Notes under the pieces: generated by a model
Databases searched by the model: none
Told to the model about the DNA's origin: nothing
What the model saw: the letters and a program-made list of their open reading frames with translations, nothing else
NCBI GenBank assembly: GCA_964616545.1
Contig: CAZTUA010000033.1
Span: forward strand, 1 to 45,810
Direction: 5' to 3'
Source: JAQVEM01 sp964616545
GTDB lineage: Bacteria; Actinomycetota; Humimicrobiia; Humimicrobiales; Humimicrobiaceae
Length of the DNA: 45,810 nt
Translations under genes and position numbers: made by a program
Shown: positions 1 to 8,204 of the stretch, piece by piece
Layout of the letters: each line of letters starts with the position of its first letter
Numbering within the stretch: position 1 is the stretch's first letter

Positions 1-118
1 AACATATCCGGATTATAATAAAGTTATATATAAAAATTTTATAACATATATTGAATAATATATGTATATTTGTTATTATAATTAATTAACAAATATAAAT
101 AATTTTAAGAGGTTTATC

Positions 119-910
119 ATGAGAAAAATTACTCTCAAAAAAATATTTACGGGAACCTTGCTTACGATGTTTTTAACCTCAATTTTATTTTTATCAGGTT
201 TTACATACCCGGATTATCCGTCAGATACAGAAACTTTGATTTATAATGAAAACGGCGAAGAAGAGCAGGACGAAGAAGATGAATCAGACGGAGAAGACGG
301 GTCTAACGAAGAGGGAGATGAGGAAGAGAATAAAATAGAAAAATGGGTTTGCGGAAAATGCGGTTACGTTTACGATCCTGAAAATGATAACGCAGAAGCC
401 AATGAGGAGTCTGGTACAGGTTTTGAAGACTTACCCGATGATTGGGTGTGTCCCGTATGCGGGGCCTCAAAGGATGAATTTGAATTTGAAAGTGAAGAGC
501 ATCCAGACGAAGGCGGCAGGCTTGCTCGTCTAAGGCATGTTCTTGCAATGCGATCCAAACATATAGAGGTTTTACAGAGAGTAATTGAAAAGATGGCATC
601 CAGGGATCCCATGCATCCTTCTATACCGGCACTTCAGCATGCCCTGGAGTCAAGTTCAAAATCAATACTTAAAGCACAGGAAGCAGTTGACTATTTAGAA
701 GGCAAAATAAATAATTCTAGCGGTGATAATAAAGATGATGGTGCTGATGAAGATAATAACAACGATACTGATCTGGAGAATCAGGAGGGCGGAAACGAAG
801 AAAATGCCATAATTGAGAACAGTAATGCAAAAGAAAACAGAGGTAACGGCGCAGACAAAAGGAAAGACAATAAAGCTAAAGAAAATAATGGCAGAGGCAG
901 AAAAAAATAA
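119..910 (+). CDS. Exported rubredoxin-domain protein
   Basis: The protein is 263 aa. Residues 1-30 are a basic start followed by a hydrophobic stretch, which looks like a signal peptide or N-terminal anchor. Residues 40-74 are strongly acidic. Residues 75-125 form a rubredoxin domain with paired motifs CGKCGY (C78, C81) and CPVCGA (C111, C114), which would bind one Fe. Residues 130-195 are predicted helical (LARLRHVLAMRSKHIEVL and following) and the tail is low complexity, first acidic, then Lys/Arg/Asn rich. Rubredoxins are normally cytoplasmic carriers of about 54 aa, so an exported version with a long extension is unusual. The ATG follows AAGAGG. An electron-transfer or redox-sensing role outside the membrane is inference; the domain call is firm. 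Confidence 0.85.
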   Translation: MRKITLKKIFTGTLLTMFLTSILFLSGFTYPDYPSDTETLIYNENGEEEQDEEDESDGEDGSNEEGDEEENKIEKWVCGKCGYVYDPENDNAEANEESGTGFEDLPDDWVCPVCGASKDEFEFESEEHPDEGGRLARLRHVLAMRSKHIEVLQRVIEKMASRDPMHPSIPALQHALESSSKSILKAQEAVDYLEGKINNSSGDNKDDGADEDNNNDTDLENQEGGNEENAIIENSNAKENRGNGADKRKDNKAKENNGRGRKK

Positions 911-941
911 GTATTATTAAAATAATATTCCAACAGGCATA

Positions 942-2411
942 TCACGGAAGCAGATATGCACCGGCCTGACTTTCTGCAAATATTTCTTCTTCAGCAGGTA
1001 AAGGTTCCACATAGGGAAGTGAATAAGGGTAACAATTTATATCATCAGAAATGTTTATGCCGGCAAGTATAAAGTTTAAAATAAATTCTTTCTCTTTTAG
1101 AGACATGGCATTTGATGCTCTGTAAGTATTGCTGCCTTCAGTATAAGAACCATAGATATTCCGGCCTTCCACAGCTTCTATCCAGGATTTTTTTAATTCC
1201 TCTAATTCTTCCTTATTAAAATCATCTTCGTATGCCTGCTGTCTGAAAGCAAACTTTTGCCATGATACTTTCTGTTTGATAATTTCACCGATATAAATTT
1301 CTGCAGCATCCCCGGCAATCTGGTAAATATTATCTGCATTTTTTGCTGAGCCGGAATACCATTTAAGGGATAAATCCATTATTTCAGAAAAAGCTTCATT
1401 CTCACTCTGTCTTGAACAAGAATCTCTAATGAGTATTTTTTCCCGGTAAATATCAAAGGCTTTCTCATAAATCTGTCCGGTTTCTTCAGCGCTTAATTGC
1501 CCAAAGGAATCTGTTGTAAAATCCTCTTCCCATAAATGGTTTTTATTGATATCTATAAGATAGGCGAAAGGGAGGTTATTTTTTTTACATTCTTTTATAA
1601 ATTCAGTGAGCGGGGGTTTTTTTATTTCGTCATCTATTCCCGGGAGGATATATTTTGCAACAAATTCTTTTTCGCTGTATGATATGTGATTTTTAGCATC
1701 AATAATGTGAGGTAATTTCCATCTTAAAAAACTCTTATTATAGTAGCCCCGTGACCTGACTCCATCAAGAATATCTTTCCACTTTATATTTGCTGCTGTA
1801 AGTTTCCTTTCCATCTGCTCGTTATCTATCAGGCCATAAATGTAATCGCTTGCTATTCTTTCAGCTATCTTTTCATATACTATTTTATACTTTATCAGAT
1901 TAGTTATATGCATGGCCATAGCTTCCTCGGAAGACTGTCTCCTGTAATTACTCCAAAGAATTTTTCTACCATCGGATGTTTCTTTATAATAATCCAGGGA
2001 ATCTTCCATTATCTTTTCAAAGCTCTCCTGTTCTTCAAGGGAGCAGATGCCCTTCTTTATTATAAGGTCTGCATAGGCATGAAAACTCTCATGATAAACA
2101 CTGGATATTTCAAAACTGTCCATATCGCAGAACTGTATAAAATTACCTTTATCATCAAATGAATCCGTAAGATAAATTGTACTGTTTGAATATGCAGGTC
2201 TTACCCTGTATTTTAAACTGACCTTTTCGTTTATTAGTTTTAGATATTCTGTCGGAAGGCCATATTCATCTGCATAATAAATAAATTCAGTGAGTGGTTC
2301 ATCAGATAGAGAACTACTGCTGCAGGAAATAAGATAAGGCACTGTTACCCGTAATATCATCGCAATAATGACAGAAGATAGCTTTCCTTTATTCTTATTA
2401 TTTTTTTTCAT
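942..2411 (-). CDS. Putative lipoprotein with internal duplication and HExxH metalloprotease motif
   Basis: The protein is 489 aa and I do not recognise its family. The N-terminus is basic then hydrophobic and ends in a lipobox-like LISC (C30), so it is probably a lipoprotein. Residues 40-259 contain YHESFHAY; H107-E108-x2-H111 is a zinc-peptidase HExxH motif and EEAMA (162-166) could supply the third ligand, as in gluzincins. Residues 268-452 repeat the same layout: LTEF plus a LP/Y stretch at the start and KEF..(N/K)(F/Y)IL.GI at the end. In this copy the HESFH segment aligns with EKAFD (316-320), so its metal site is gone. The gene converges with the exported rubredoxin gene, leaving 31 bp between the stops. 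Peptidase activity is inference from the motif alone. Confidence 0.7.
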   Translation of the reverse strand: MKKNNKNKGKLSSVIIAMILRVTVPYLISCSSSSLSDEPLTEFIYYADEYGLPTEYLKLINEKVSLKYRVRPAYSNSTIYLTDSFDDKGNFIQFCDMDSFEISSVYHESFHAYADLIIKKGICSLEEQESFEKIMEDSLDYYKETSDGRKILWSNYRRQSSEEAMAMHITNLIKYKIVYEKIAERIASDYIYGLIDNEQMERKLTAANIKWKDILDGVRSRGYYNKSFLRWKLPHIIDAKNHISYSEKEFVAKYILPGIDDEIKKPPLTEFIKECKKNNLPFAYLIDINKNHLWEEDFTTDSFGQLSAEETGQIYEKAFDIYREKILIRDSCSRQSENEAFSEIMDLSLKWYSGSAKNADNIYQIAGDAAEIYIGEIIKQKVSWQKFAFRQQAYEDDFNKEELEELKKSWIEAVEGRNIYGSYTEGSNTYRASNAMSLKEKEFILNFILAGINISDDINCYPYSLPYVEPLPAEEEIFAESQAGAYLLP

Positions 2412-2513
2412 CCAAATTTCATTATAGAAGAGATAGTTTTAATAGGGAACAGGATAATAAAAAGGAATTATTTTGATACGCATTAACTGGCTGCCGGTAT
2501 CAGGAAATTTTAC

Positions 2514-2588
2514 TGGTAGCGCATAGGGGAATCGAACCCCTGTTTTAGCCGTGAGAGGGCTACGTCCTGACCGCTAGACGAATGCGCC
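2514..2588 (-). tRNA. tRNA-Glu (CUC)
   Basis: Read on the minus strand, the 5' acceptor GGCGCAT pairs with ATGCGCT (first pair G-U), followed by A and an encoded CCA. The D-arm CTAGCGGTCAG, the anticodon arm TAGCC-CTCTCAC-GGCTA (anticodon CUC) and the T-arm AGGGG-TTCGATT-CCCCT are all present. The sequence matches the common bacterial tRNA-Glu pattern. It sits alone between a lipoprotein gene and the ANTAR regulator gene. Confidence 0.95.
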
Positions 2589-2801
2589 ACATTATCATTA
2601 CTTATTGCACCTTAAGGATTTTATCTAGATTACGGGTTTTTGTAAATACCGTAAAACACACTGGCAACTATGGTAGAAGTAGCATTTACCAGATTTATTG
2701 ATTATATACTTTATTCAATTCTTCAACTTATATATAATATATTAAGTCTTTAAAGATTTTTGTGATTTTAGAATATGTATTGAGTGCCTGATATCTAAAT
2801 A

Positions 2802-3518
2802 ATGAATAATATTAATGAAAACATAGATAACACAGAGGATATTATCGAAGCTTTATCCAGGATAAGTGAGGCGATAACTTCCGATTTATATCTGGAAGAT
2901 ATCCTGAAACTGATAGTGACGGTTACGGCGGAAGCAATGGGCTCCAAGATATGTTCGCTTATGCTGCTGGATTCTAAAAAGAACGAGCTGGTTATAAAAG
3001 CCACACAGAGTATCAGCAAGGAATATATTGATAAGAATCCTTTAAAGCCCGGGGAGGGTATCGCCGGGAGGGTTGCTCTTGAGAACAAACCCATAGCCGT
3101 ATATAACATACTGGAGGATAAAAAATACAAATACAGGGAGATAGCCCGTAAGGAAGGTCTTGCATCGCTTCTTTCAGTTCCCCTTCATGTGAAAGGGAAA
3201 GTGATAGGGGTGCTGAATATATATACTTCCGAGCCGCACAGTTTCAGTGATTATGAAGTAAATATTTTAAAGACAGTTGCAGACCAGGCTGCTATAGTAA
3301 TCGAGAACTACCGCCTGGTAGTGGAAACCAGGGTTGTAAAGGAGGAGCTCGAGACAAGAAAAGCAGTAGAACGAGCAAAAGGAATACTGATGAGAGAGCA
3401 TAACCTCAGCGAAGAGGAAGCCTTTAGAAAAATTCAGAAGTTCGCCATGGATAACCGAAAATCAATGAGAGAAATAGCTGAAGCCATAATTCTATCACAT
3501 GAAATGAAGAAAGAATAA
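2802..3518 (+). CDS. GAF-ANTAR transcription antitermination regulator
   Basis: The protein is 238 aa. Residues 10-170 form a GAF sensor domain, with the typical blocks KPGEGIAGRV, SLLSVPLHVKGKVIGVLNIY and DQAAIVIEN. Residues 175-238 form an ANTAR domain, recognised by the RxAVERAKGILM helix, LSEEEAFRKIQ and the closing helix with REIAEAI. ANTAR proteins bind RNA with two hairpins bearing hexanucleotide loops (A at 1, G at 4) and prevent terminator formation, as EutV, AmiR and NasR do. Exactly such an element lies 1.2 kb downstream ahead of the glutamate synthase operon, so that operon is a likely target. No clear ribosome-binding site precedes the ATG. A TATAAT at 2733-2738 may be its -10. 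The ligand of the GAF domain cannot be read from the sequence. Confidence 0.9.
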   Translation: MNNINENIDNTEDIIEALSRISEAITSDLYLEDILKLIVTVTAEAMGSKICSLMLLDSKKNELVIKATQSISKEYIDKNPLKPGEGIAGRVALENKPIAVYNILEDKKYKYREIARKEGLASLLSVPLHVKGKVIGVLNIYTSEPHSFSDYEVNILKTVADQAAIVIENYRLVVETRVVKEELETRKAVERAKGILMREHNLSEEEAFRKIQKFAMDNRKSMREIAEAIILSHEMKKE

Positions 3519-3579
3519 ATTTCGGTTCATTGTATTGTGACCAGGAAAAATAACTCTAAAAAAATAAATTGTACGGTGG

Positions 3580-3585
3580 TATAAT
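3580..3585 (+). promoter_or_regulatory. Possible extended -10 for aldolase gene
   Basis: TATAAT is preceded by TGG (TGn extended -10) about 90 bp upstream of the aldolase ATG. I see no good -35 at the usual distance, which is tolerated for extended -10 promoters. Weak evidence. Confidence 0.35.
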
Positions 3586-3673
3586 TATTAAAATTTTGCA
3601 AAGACGATAGGGGCATAATTAAAAAGCAAAAAGTTATTTATAATTGAAAATCAAATACATGCAAGGAGGACAA

Positions 3674-4666
3674 ATGCCGTTAGTACCAATGAAACAAGTA
3701 CTGGATGAAGCCATAAAAGGTAATTATGGAGTAGGGGCTTATAACGTTAATAACATGGAGCAGATACAGGGTATAATGAAGGCTGCAAGTGAAACAGGGT
3801 CACCTGTGATAATACAGGCCAGCAGAGGGGCTTTAAAATATACCAATATGGCATATATTAAATATCTTGCCGCTGCTGCGGTTGAGGATAATCCGGATAT
3901 ACCTATAGTATTACATCTTGACCACGGTAACAGTCTTGAAACATGCAGGCAGGCAATAGAGCTGGGATTTACTTCTGTTATGATAGACGGGTCATTAAAA
4001 GAGGACTCAAAAACACCCACAACCTTTGATGAAAATGTTTCAGTTACAAGAGATGTTGTTGAGTATGCACATAGTTTCGGGGTATCTGTTGAGGGTGAAC
4101 TCGGAACACTCGGCGGCATAGAGGATGGTGTCGGCTCGGGAAAAGTTATGCTGACTGACCCTGATGAAGCAGTAAAATTTGTAGAACTTACCGGTGTTGA
4201 TGCACTTGCACTTGCTATAGGAACGAGCCACGGAGCATATAAGTTTAAGGCAGAACCGAAACTGGCACTGGATATTATAAATGAAGTGGTAAACAGGGTT
4301 CCTGGATTACCACTGGTTATGCATGGTTCATCTTCGGTTCCGCAGGAGTTGATTGAAATTATAAATGAATATGGCGGCAGGCTGGAAAAGACAATGGGTG
4401 TCCCCATAGAAAGTATTAAGGAAGCCATAAAAAGAGGAATCAGGAAGATTAATGTTGATACTGATGGAAGACTTGCCATGACCGGTGCCGTAAGGAAATA
4501 TTTAAGTGAAAATCCTGACGCTTTTGACCCCAGGTCTTATTTTGGTGCTGCAAGGGAAGCAGTTTATCAGACTGTTAAGAGCAAAATGATTGATTTTGGG
4601 ACTGCGGGCCATGCAGGAGATTACAGGCCACTGACGCTTGAAGATATGAAATCAGCGTATAAATAA
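3674..4666 (+). CDS. fba: Class II fructose-bisphosphate aldolase
   Basis: The enzyme cleaves fructose-1,6-bisphosphate to dihydroxyacetone phosphate and glyceraldehyde-3-phosphate in glycolysis and gluconeogenesis. It is 330 aa from the ATG at 3674, which follows a strong AAGGAGGA site; an in-frame TTG at 3644 would add ten residues but has no such site. Visible family motifs are VLHLDHGNS (catalytic Asp and Zn-ligand His), SVMIDGS, VEGELG, GTSHGAYK, MHGSSSVP and KINVDTDGR, covering both Zn sites and the phosphate-binding loops. Length is normal for the family. The tagatose-bisphosphate aldolase (GatY) branch cannot be fully excluded without phylogeny. The gene stands alone between the ANTAR regulator gene and the leader of the glutamate synthase operon. 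Confidence 0.93.
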   Translation: MPLVPMKQVLDEAIKGNYGVGAYNVNNMEQIQGIMKAASETGSPVIIQASRGALKYTNMAYIKYLAAAAVEDNPDIPIVLHLDHGNSLETCRQAIELGFTSVMIDGSLKEDSKTPTTFDENVSVTRDVVEYAHSFGVSVEGELGTLGGIEDGVGSGKVMLTDPDEAVKFVELTGVDALALAIGTSHGAYKFKAEPKLALDIINEVVNRVPGLPLVMHGSSSVPQELIEIINEYGGRLEKTMGVPIESIKEAIKRGIRKINVDTDGRLAMTGAVRKYLSENPDAFDPRSYFGAAREAVYQTVKSKMIDFGTAGHAGDYRPLTLEDMKSAYK

Positions 4667-4710
4667 TGTCAGAAAAAACTGTTTCGGGGATGTTGCCGGA
4701 GTAAAAATAA

Positions 4711-4738
4711 TTGACAAATACCGGGATACTGGTATTAT
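4711..4738 (+). promoter_or_regulatory. Sigma-70-type promoter of the glutamate synthase leader
   Basis: TTGACA (4711-4716) and TATTAT (4733-4738) are separated by 16 bp. The predicted start near 4745 lies just ahead of the dual hairpin element and the terminator, so this promoter would drive a leader RNA whose continuation into the operon is conditional. Confidence 0.6.
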
Positions 4739-4765
4739 TCTTGGTATAAAATTAAATATGTTTCC

Positions 4766-4812
4766 GTCTGTATAGAGAAGTACAGGCAGAAATTAAAGGT
4801 AAAGAAGCCTTT
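4766..4812 (+). promoter_or_regulatory. ANTAR-type dual hexaloop antiterminator element
   Basis: Hairpin 1 pairs GTCTGTAT (4766-4773) with GTACAGGC (4780-4787), giving 8 bp around hexaloop AGAGAA. After a short linker, hairpin 2 pairs AAAGGT (4795-4800) with GCCTTT (4807-4812) around hexaloop AAAGAA. Both loops are six nucleotides with A at position 1 and G at position 4, and both are closed by U-G; this is the published ANTAR target pattern. The 3' arm of hairpin 2 is also the 5' arm of the terminator at 4805-4848, so the two are mutually exclusive. Binding by the GAF-ANTAR protein at 2802-3518 is inferred. Confidence 0.75.
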
Positions 4813-4848
4813 TTAAGACAGAGATGTTTTAAAAAGGCTTTTATTTTT
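4805..4848 (+). terminator. Conditional intrinsic terminator ahead of glutamate synthase operon
   Basis: AAGCCTTTTTAA (4805-4816) pairs perfectly with TTAAAAAGGCTT (4829-4840) and runs into TTATTTTT. It lies 45 bp before the first gene of the operon and shares its 5' arm with ANTAR hairpin 2, so it looks like an attenuator. It would not simply be the end of the aldolase gene, because a promoter lies between them. Confidence 0.8.
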
Positions 4849-4892
4849 GGAAAAATTTTATTTTATTCGGATGGCTGTAAAAATATATATAA

Positions 4893-6158
4893 ATGGTTAA
4901 GTTTTTTGATATGAGTGCAATAAAAAAAGATACAAAAGAATATTTTTCGCAATTTAGAATTCCTTCAGGCTGTGCTGTATTTGGCGTTATAAACGAATCG
5001 GGAGATAGATTTAGCGGCGGAATGATAATGGATGGTATTTCACTTATGCACGAGAGATCCAATGGCCTGGGCGGAGGATTTGCAGCTTATGGAATTTATC
5101 CCGGATTTGCAGAGGATAGGGTATTCCATATATTTTATGATGATATTGAGGCAAAAAAACAGACTGAAAAGGAAATTGAATTAAACTTTAAGGTTCTTCT
5201 GGGTGAGGAAATTCCCACCAGGAAAACACCCGGGATTGTAAATCCTCCATTAATTTACCGGTATTTTTTAAAGCCAAAAAATGAATTTCTGGTTCACGGG
5301 ATGGGTGACGTAAACCCTGGAGCAGTAGATACAGCGGAAACAGCTGGCGGAGAAGAAGATGACGGCACGGTAAATTTTGTCATGCATATAAACAGTGATA
5401 TTAGAGGGGCCTATATAATATCCAGCGGGAAGAATATGGGAATTTTTAAAGGCGTGGGATATCCAGAGGATATTGGAGATTTTTTTAAGCTTGATGAGTA
5501 TAAAGGGTATCTGTGGACTTCTCACGGAAGGTTTCCCACAAATAGTGCCGGGTGGTGGGGAGGAGCGCACCCGTTTGGACTTTTAGACTGGTCGGTTGTG
5601 CATAATGGAGAGATTTCATCATACGGGGCCAATAAAAGATTTGCCATAAGCTATGGCTATGAGTGCACCCTTTCTACAGATACTGAAGTTATAACATATT
5701 TACTGGACCTTTTAGTTAGAAAGCAAAAAATAGATCCGAAAATGGTTCATTTAATATTAGCTGCACCTCTCTGGGAAGATATAGATAGAATGAGCGGAGA
5801 TAACAGAGAATCGTTAAAAACGCTGAGGATAATATATGGAAATGCTCTGCTTAATGGTCCTTTCAGTATAATAGCCGGGAACAGCAATTATATATATGCC
5901 CTGAATGACAGGATAAAGTTAAGGCCCCTTGTAGCAGCAAGAAAAGACGAATACCTCTATATTTCCAGCGAAGAAGCTCCAATCAGGAAGGTTTGTCCAT
6001 GCCCGGACCACATATGGCAGCCGGATGGAGGCGAGCCTGTAATTGGGAAAATAAGGAGAAAGGGAAAAGAAAAAAATAGTGGCAAAGAAGTGAATGGAAA
6101 AGGCTGGATAAATAATAGCATTTATAAAAAGAAGAGCGAAAAACTTACATGCCGGTAA
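4893..6158 (+). CDS. Glutamate synthase glutaminase (class II amidotransferase) subunit
   Basis: This 421 aa protein would hydrolyse glutamine and pass ammonia to the synthase subunit encoded next. The GATase-II fold shows SGCAVFGV with the nucleophile candidate C28, then SNGLGGGFAAYGIYP, TSHGRFPTNSAGWWGGAHPF, VHNGEISSYG and TDTEVITYL. The catalytic Cys must be N-terminal in this family. Here 27 residues precede it, so removal of a propeptide before C28 is expected, as in related split glutamate synthases. It is the first gene of a five-gene operon with the synthase core 36 bp downstream. The start is not certain: neither the ATG at 4893 nor the one at 4911 has a clear ribosome-binding site. 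The C-terminal 40 residues are Lys/Gly/Asn rich. Confidence 0.88.
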   Translation: MVKFFDMSAIKKDTKEYFSQFRIPSGCAVFGVINESGDRFSGGMIMDGISLMHERSNGLGGGFAAYGIYPGFAEDRVFHIFYDDIEAKKQTEKEIELNFKVLLGEEIPTRKTPGIVNPPLIYRYFLKPKNEFLVHGMGDVNPGAVDTAETAGGEEDDGTVNFVMHINSDIRGAYIISSGKNMGIFKGVGYPEDIGDFFKLDEYKGYLWTSHGRFPTNSAGWWGGAHPFGLLDWSVVHNGEISSYGANKRFAISYGYECTLSTDTEVITYLLDLLVRKQKIDPKMVHLILAAPLWEDIDRMSGDNRESLKTLRIIYGNALLNGPFSIIAGNSNYIYALNDRIKLRPLVAARKDEYLYISSEEAPIRKVCPCPDHIWQPDGGEPVIGKIRRKGKEKNSGKEVNGKGWINNSIYKKKSEKLTCR

Positions 6159-6193
6159 TTTTACTGTAAAAAAAGAGAGCTGGATGATTAAAA

Positions 6194-7726
6194 ATGGCTT
6201 TAAAATTAAATCAACCTGAATTTGAGATAGAAAGAGACGCAGAAAAATGTATATCCTGCCAGGTATGTGTAAGGCAGTGTTCTAATGATGTGCATGAGTA
6301 TGATGAGGAGCAGGATATTATATATAGCGAAAATCTTAAATGTGTGGGCTGCCACAGGTGTGAAAGCCTGTGCCCGACGGGTGCTATAAAAATTAAGGAG
6401 ATAAAATCACGGTTCAGGACAAATTATAACTGGACAGCGGAGCATTTAAGAAATATATACAGACAGGCTGATTCCGGCGGAGTAATTCTTACTGCAATGG
6501 GGTGCAGCAGACCGTATACCGTCTACTGGGACAGGATTCTTTTTAATGCATCCCAGGTTACAAATCCTTCCATTGACCCTCTGAGGGAGCCAATGGAGAT
6601 AAAAACATTTATTGGAAGAAAACCAGATAATCCTGAATTTGAAATATCGCAAAATCAGGGTACCGGAAGCGTAAAACTAAAAACAGAATTATATCCCCAG
6701 CTGGAGCTTTCAACACCTATAATGTTTTCGGCAATGTCTTACGGTTCTATAAGTCTTAATGCCTGCAGGTCCCTTGCTGCTGCAGCTTCCAGATCCGGTA
6801 CATATTACAATACCGGTGAAGGAGGCCTTCACAGGGATCTCTATGAATATAACAAGAACACTATTGTTCAGGTTGCTTCAGGAAGATACGGAGTAGATGT
6901 TGATTATCTAAAAAGGGGTTCAGCAGTAGAAATTAAAATCGGCCAGGGAGCAAAGCCGGGAATTGGCGGGCATCTGCCTGGAGAAAAAGTGACCGGGGAT
7001 ATATCGGATACAAGAATGATACCGGAAGGAACTGATGCAATATCACCCGCCCCGCATCATGACATTTACTCTATAGAGGATCTTGCACAGTTGATTCATG
7101 CCTTAAAAGAAGCTACTGACTGGATGAAGCCTGTAGGAGTGAAAGTTTCGGCAGTTCACAACATTGCGCCTATTGCCAGCGGCATCGTAAGAGCAGGTGC
7201 TGACTTTATAAGTATAGACGGACTGAGGGGCGGTACAGGTGCGGCGCCACAGGTTATAAGAGATAATGTAGGGATACCCATAGAACTTGCCATTGCTTCT
7301 GTTGACGAAAAACTGCGGGAGGAAGGAATAAGGCACAGAGCATCTATAATTGCCGCTGGAAGCATAAGGTCAAGTGCAGATGTTGTAAAAGCAATAGCGC
7401 TCGGTGCGGATGCGGTGTATATAGGAACTGCTGCTCTGGTTGCCATGGGGTGCCACCTGTGCCAGAAGTGTTATACGGGTAAGTGTAACTGGGGAATTGC
7501 CACCCAGGACCCATATCTTACCAGAAGGCTGAACCCTGAAATTGGAACAAGAAGGCTTGTAAATCTCTTAAGGGGATGGTCGCTGGAAATAAAGGAAATG
7601 CTCGGCGGTGCCGGCATCAATGCCATTGAAAGCCTCAAAGGGAATAGAGAACATTTAAGAGGCGTGGGGTTAAGCGAGAGAGAACTTGCAATTCTCGGAA
7701 TAAAACATGCGGGAGAAGCGTGGTGA
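6194..7726 (+). CDS. Glutamate synthase FMN/Fe-S core subunit (archaeal type)
   Basis: The enzyme makes glutamate from 2-oxoglutarate and glutamine-derived ammonia. The protein is 510 aa. Residues 9-68 carry two [4Fe-4S] ferredoxin motifs (CISCQVCVRQC and CVGCHRCESLCP). The rest is the FMN-binding alpha/beta barrel of glutamate synthase, with MFSAMSYGSIS, GEGGLHRD, KIGQGAKPGIGGHLPG, SIDGLRGGTGAAP and AIALGADAVYIGTAAL, and then the Fe-S loop CHLCQKCYTGKC followed by GIATQDP. The usual amidotransferase and GXGXG domains are absent from this chain and are encoded by separate neighbours, which is the archaeal/clostridial split arrangement. The ferredoxin module implies electrons come from ferredoxin or from the partner Fe-S and FAD proteins. 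Confidence 0.93.
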   Translation: MALKLNQPEFEIERDAEKCISCQVCVRQCSNDVHEYDEEQDIIYSENLKCVGCHRCESLCPTGAIKIKEIKSRFRTNYNWTAEHLRNIYRQADSGGVILTAMGCSRPYTVYWDRILFNASQVTNPSIDPLREPMEIKTFIGRKPDNPEFEISQNQGTGSVKLKTELYPQLELSTPIMFSAMSYGSISLNACRSLAAAASRSGTYYNTGEGGLHRDLYEYNKNTIVQVASGRYGVDVDYLKRGSAVEIKIGQGAKPGIGGHLPGEKVTGDISDTRMIPEGTDAISPAPHHDIYSIEDLAQLIHALKEATDWMKPVGVKVSAVHNIAPIASGIVRAGADFISIDGLRGGTGAAPQVIRDNVGIPIELAIASVDEKLREEGIRHRASIIAAGSIRSSADVVKAIALGADAVYIGTAALVAMGCHLCQKCYTGKCNWGIATQDPYLTRRLNPEIGTRRLVNLLRGWSLEIKEMLGGAGINAIESLKGNREHLRGVGLSERELAILGIKHAGEAW

Positions 7727-7733
7727 TAATAAA

Positions 7734-8204
7734 ATGAAAAAAATTTATATCCAGGAAGAGTATTGCATAGGCTGCAGACTTTGCGAGATATACTGTCAGG
7801 TGAAGCACTCTAAAAGCAAGAAAATTATAAAAGCATTCAGGGAAGAAAAATCTGACATACTTTCACGTGTCCTGGTAGAAGAAATTGGGCACAACTCATT
7901 TGCCATACAATGCAGGCACTGTGAAGATGCACCCTGCGTTGATGCGTGTATATCAGGGGCCATGCAGAAGAATAAAAATACAGGTGCTGTGATATGTGAT
8001 GAGGATAAATGTGTAGGTTGCTGGAGCTGCATAATGGTATGTCCTTATGGCGTTATAAAAAGGGACGTATCCGGCAGAAAAGTTGCCTCAAAATGCGATT
8101 TATGTGTTGACGAGAATATACCTGTATGCGTTAAAAATTGCCCCAATGAAGCATTAAAATACCTTGAAAAAGAAAAACAGTTCAAGGAAAGTGAGAACCA
8201 GTGA
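7734..8204 (+). CDS. Multi-[4Fe-4S] electron transfer protein of glutamate synthase
   Basis: This is a 156 aa HycB/DmsB-like polyferredoxin. The Cys groups in order are CIGCRLCEIYC, CRHCEDAPCVDAC, CVGCWSCIMVCP and CDLC...CVKNCP, enough for about four [4Fe-4S] clusters. I place the start at the ATG at 7734, just after the stop of the synthase gene (7724-7726); an in-frame upstream ATG at 7707 would overlap it by 20 bp. The last base of its TGA is the A of the next gene's ATG (TGATG), so translation is probably coupled. By position it should carry electrons between the FAD subunit and the synthase core; that role is inferred. Confidence 0.85.
   Translation: MKKIYIQEEYCIGCRLCEIYCQVKHSKSKKIIKAFREEKSDILSRVLVEEIGHNSFAIQCRHCEDAPCVDACISGAMQKNKNTGAVICDEDKCVGCWSCIMVCPYGVIKRDVSGRKVASKCDLCVDENIPVCVKNCPNEALKYLEKEKQFKESENQ

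Noticed and set aside
2640..2800. Possible second ANTAR element before the ANTAR gene
   Set aside because: A stem TACGG/CCGTA is present but its loop is 13 nt and no paired hexaloop follows.
3644..3673. Upstream TTG start for the aldolase
   Set aside because: The AAGGAGGA site and conserved N-terminus support ATG 3674.
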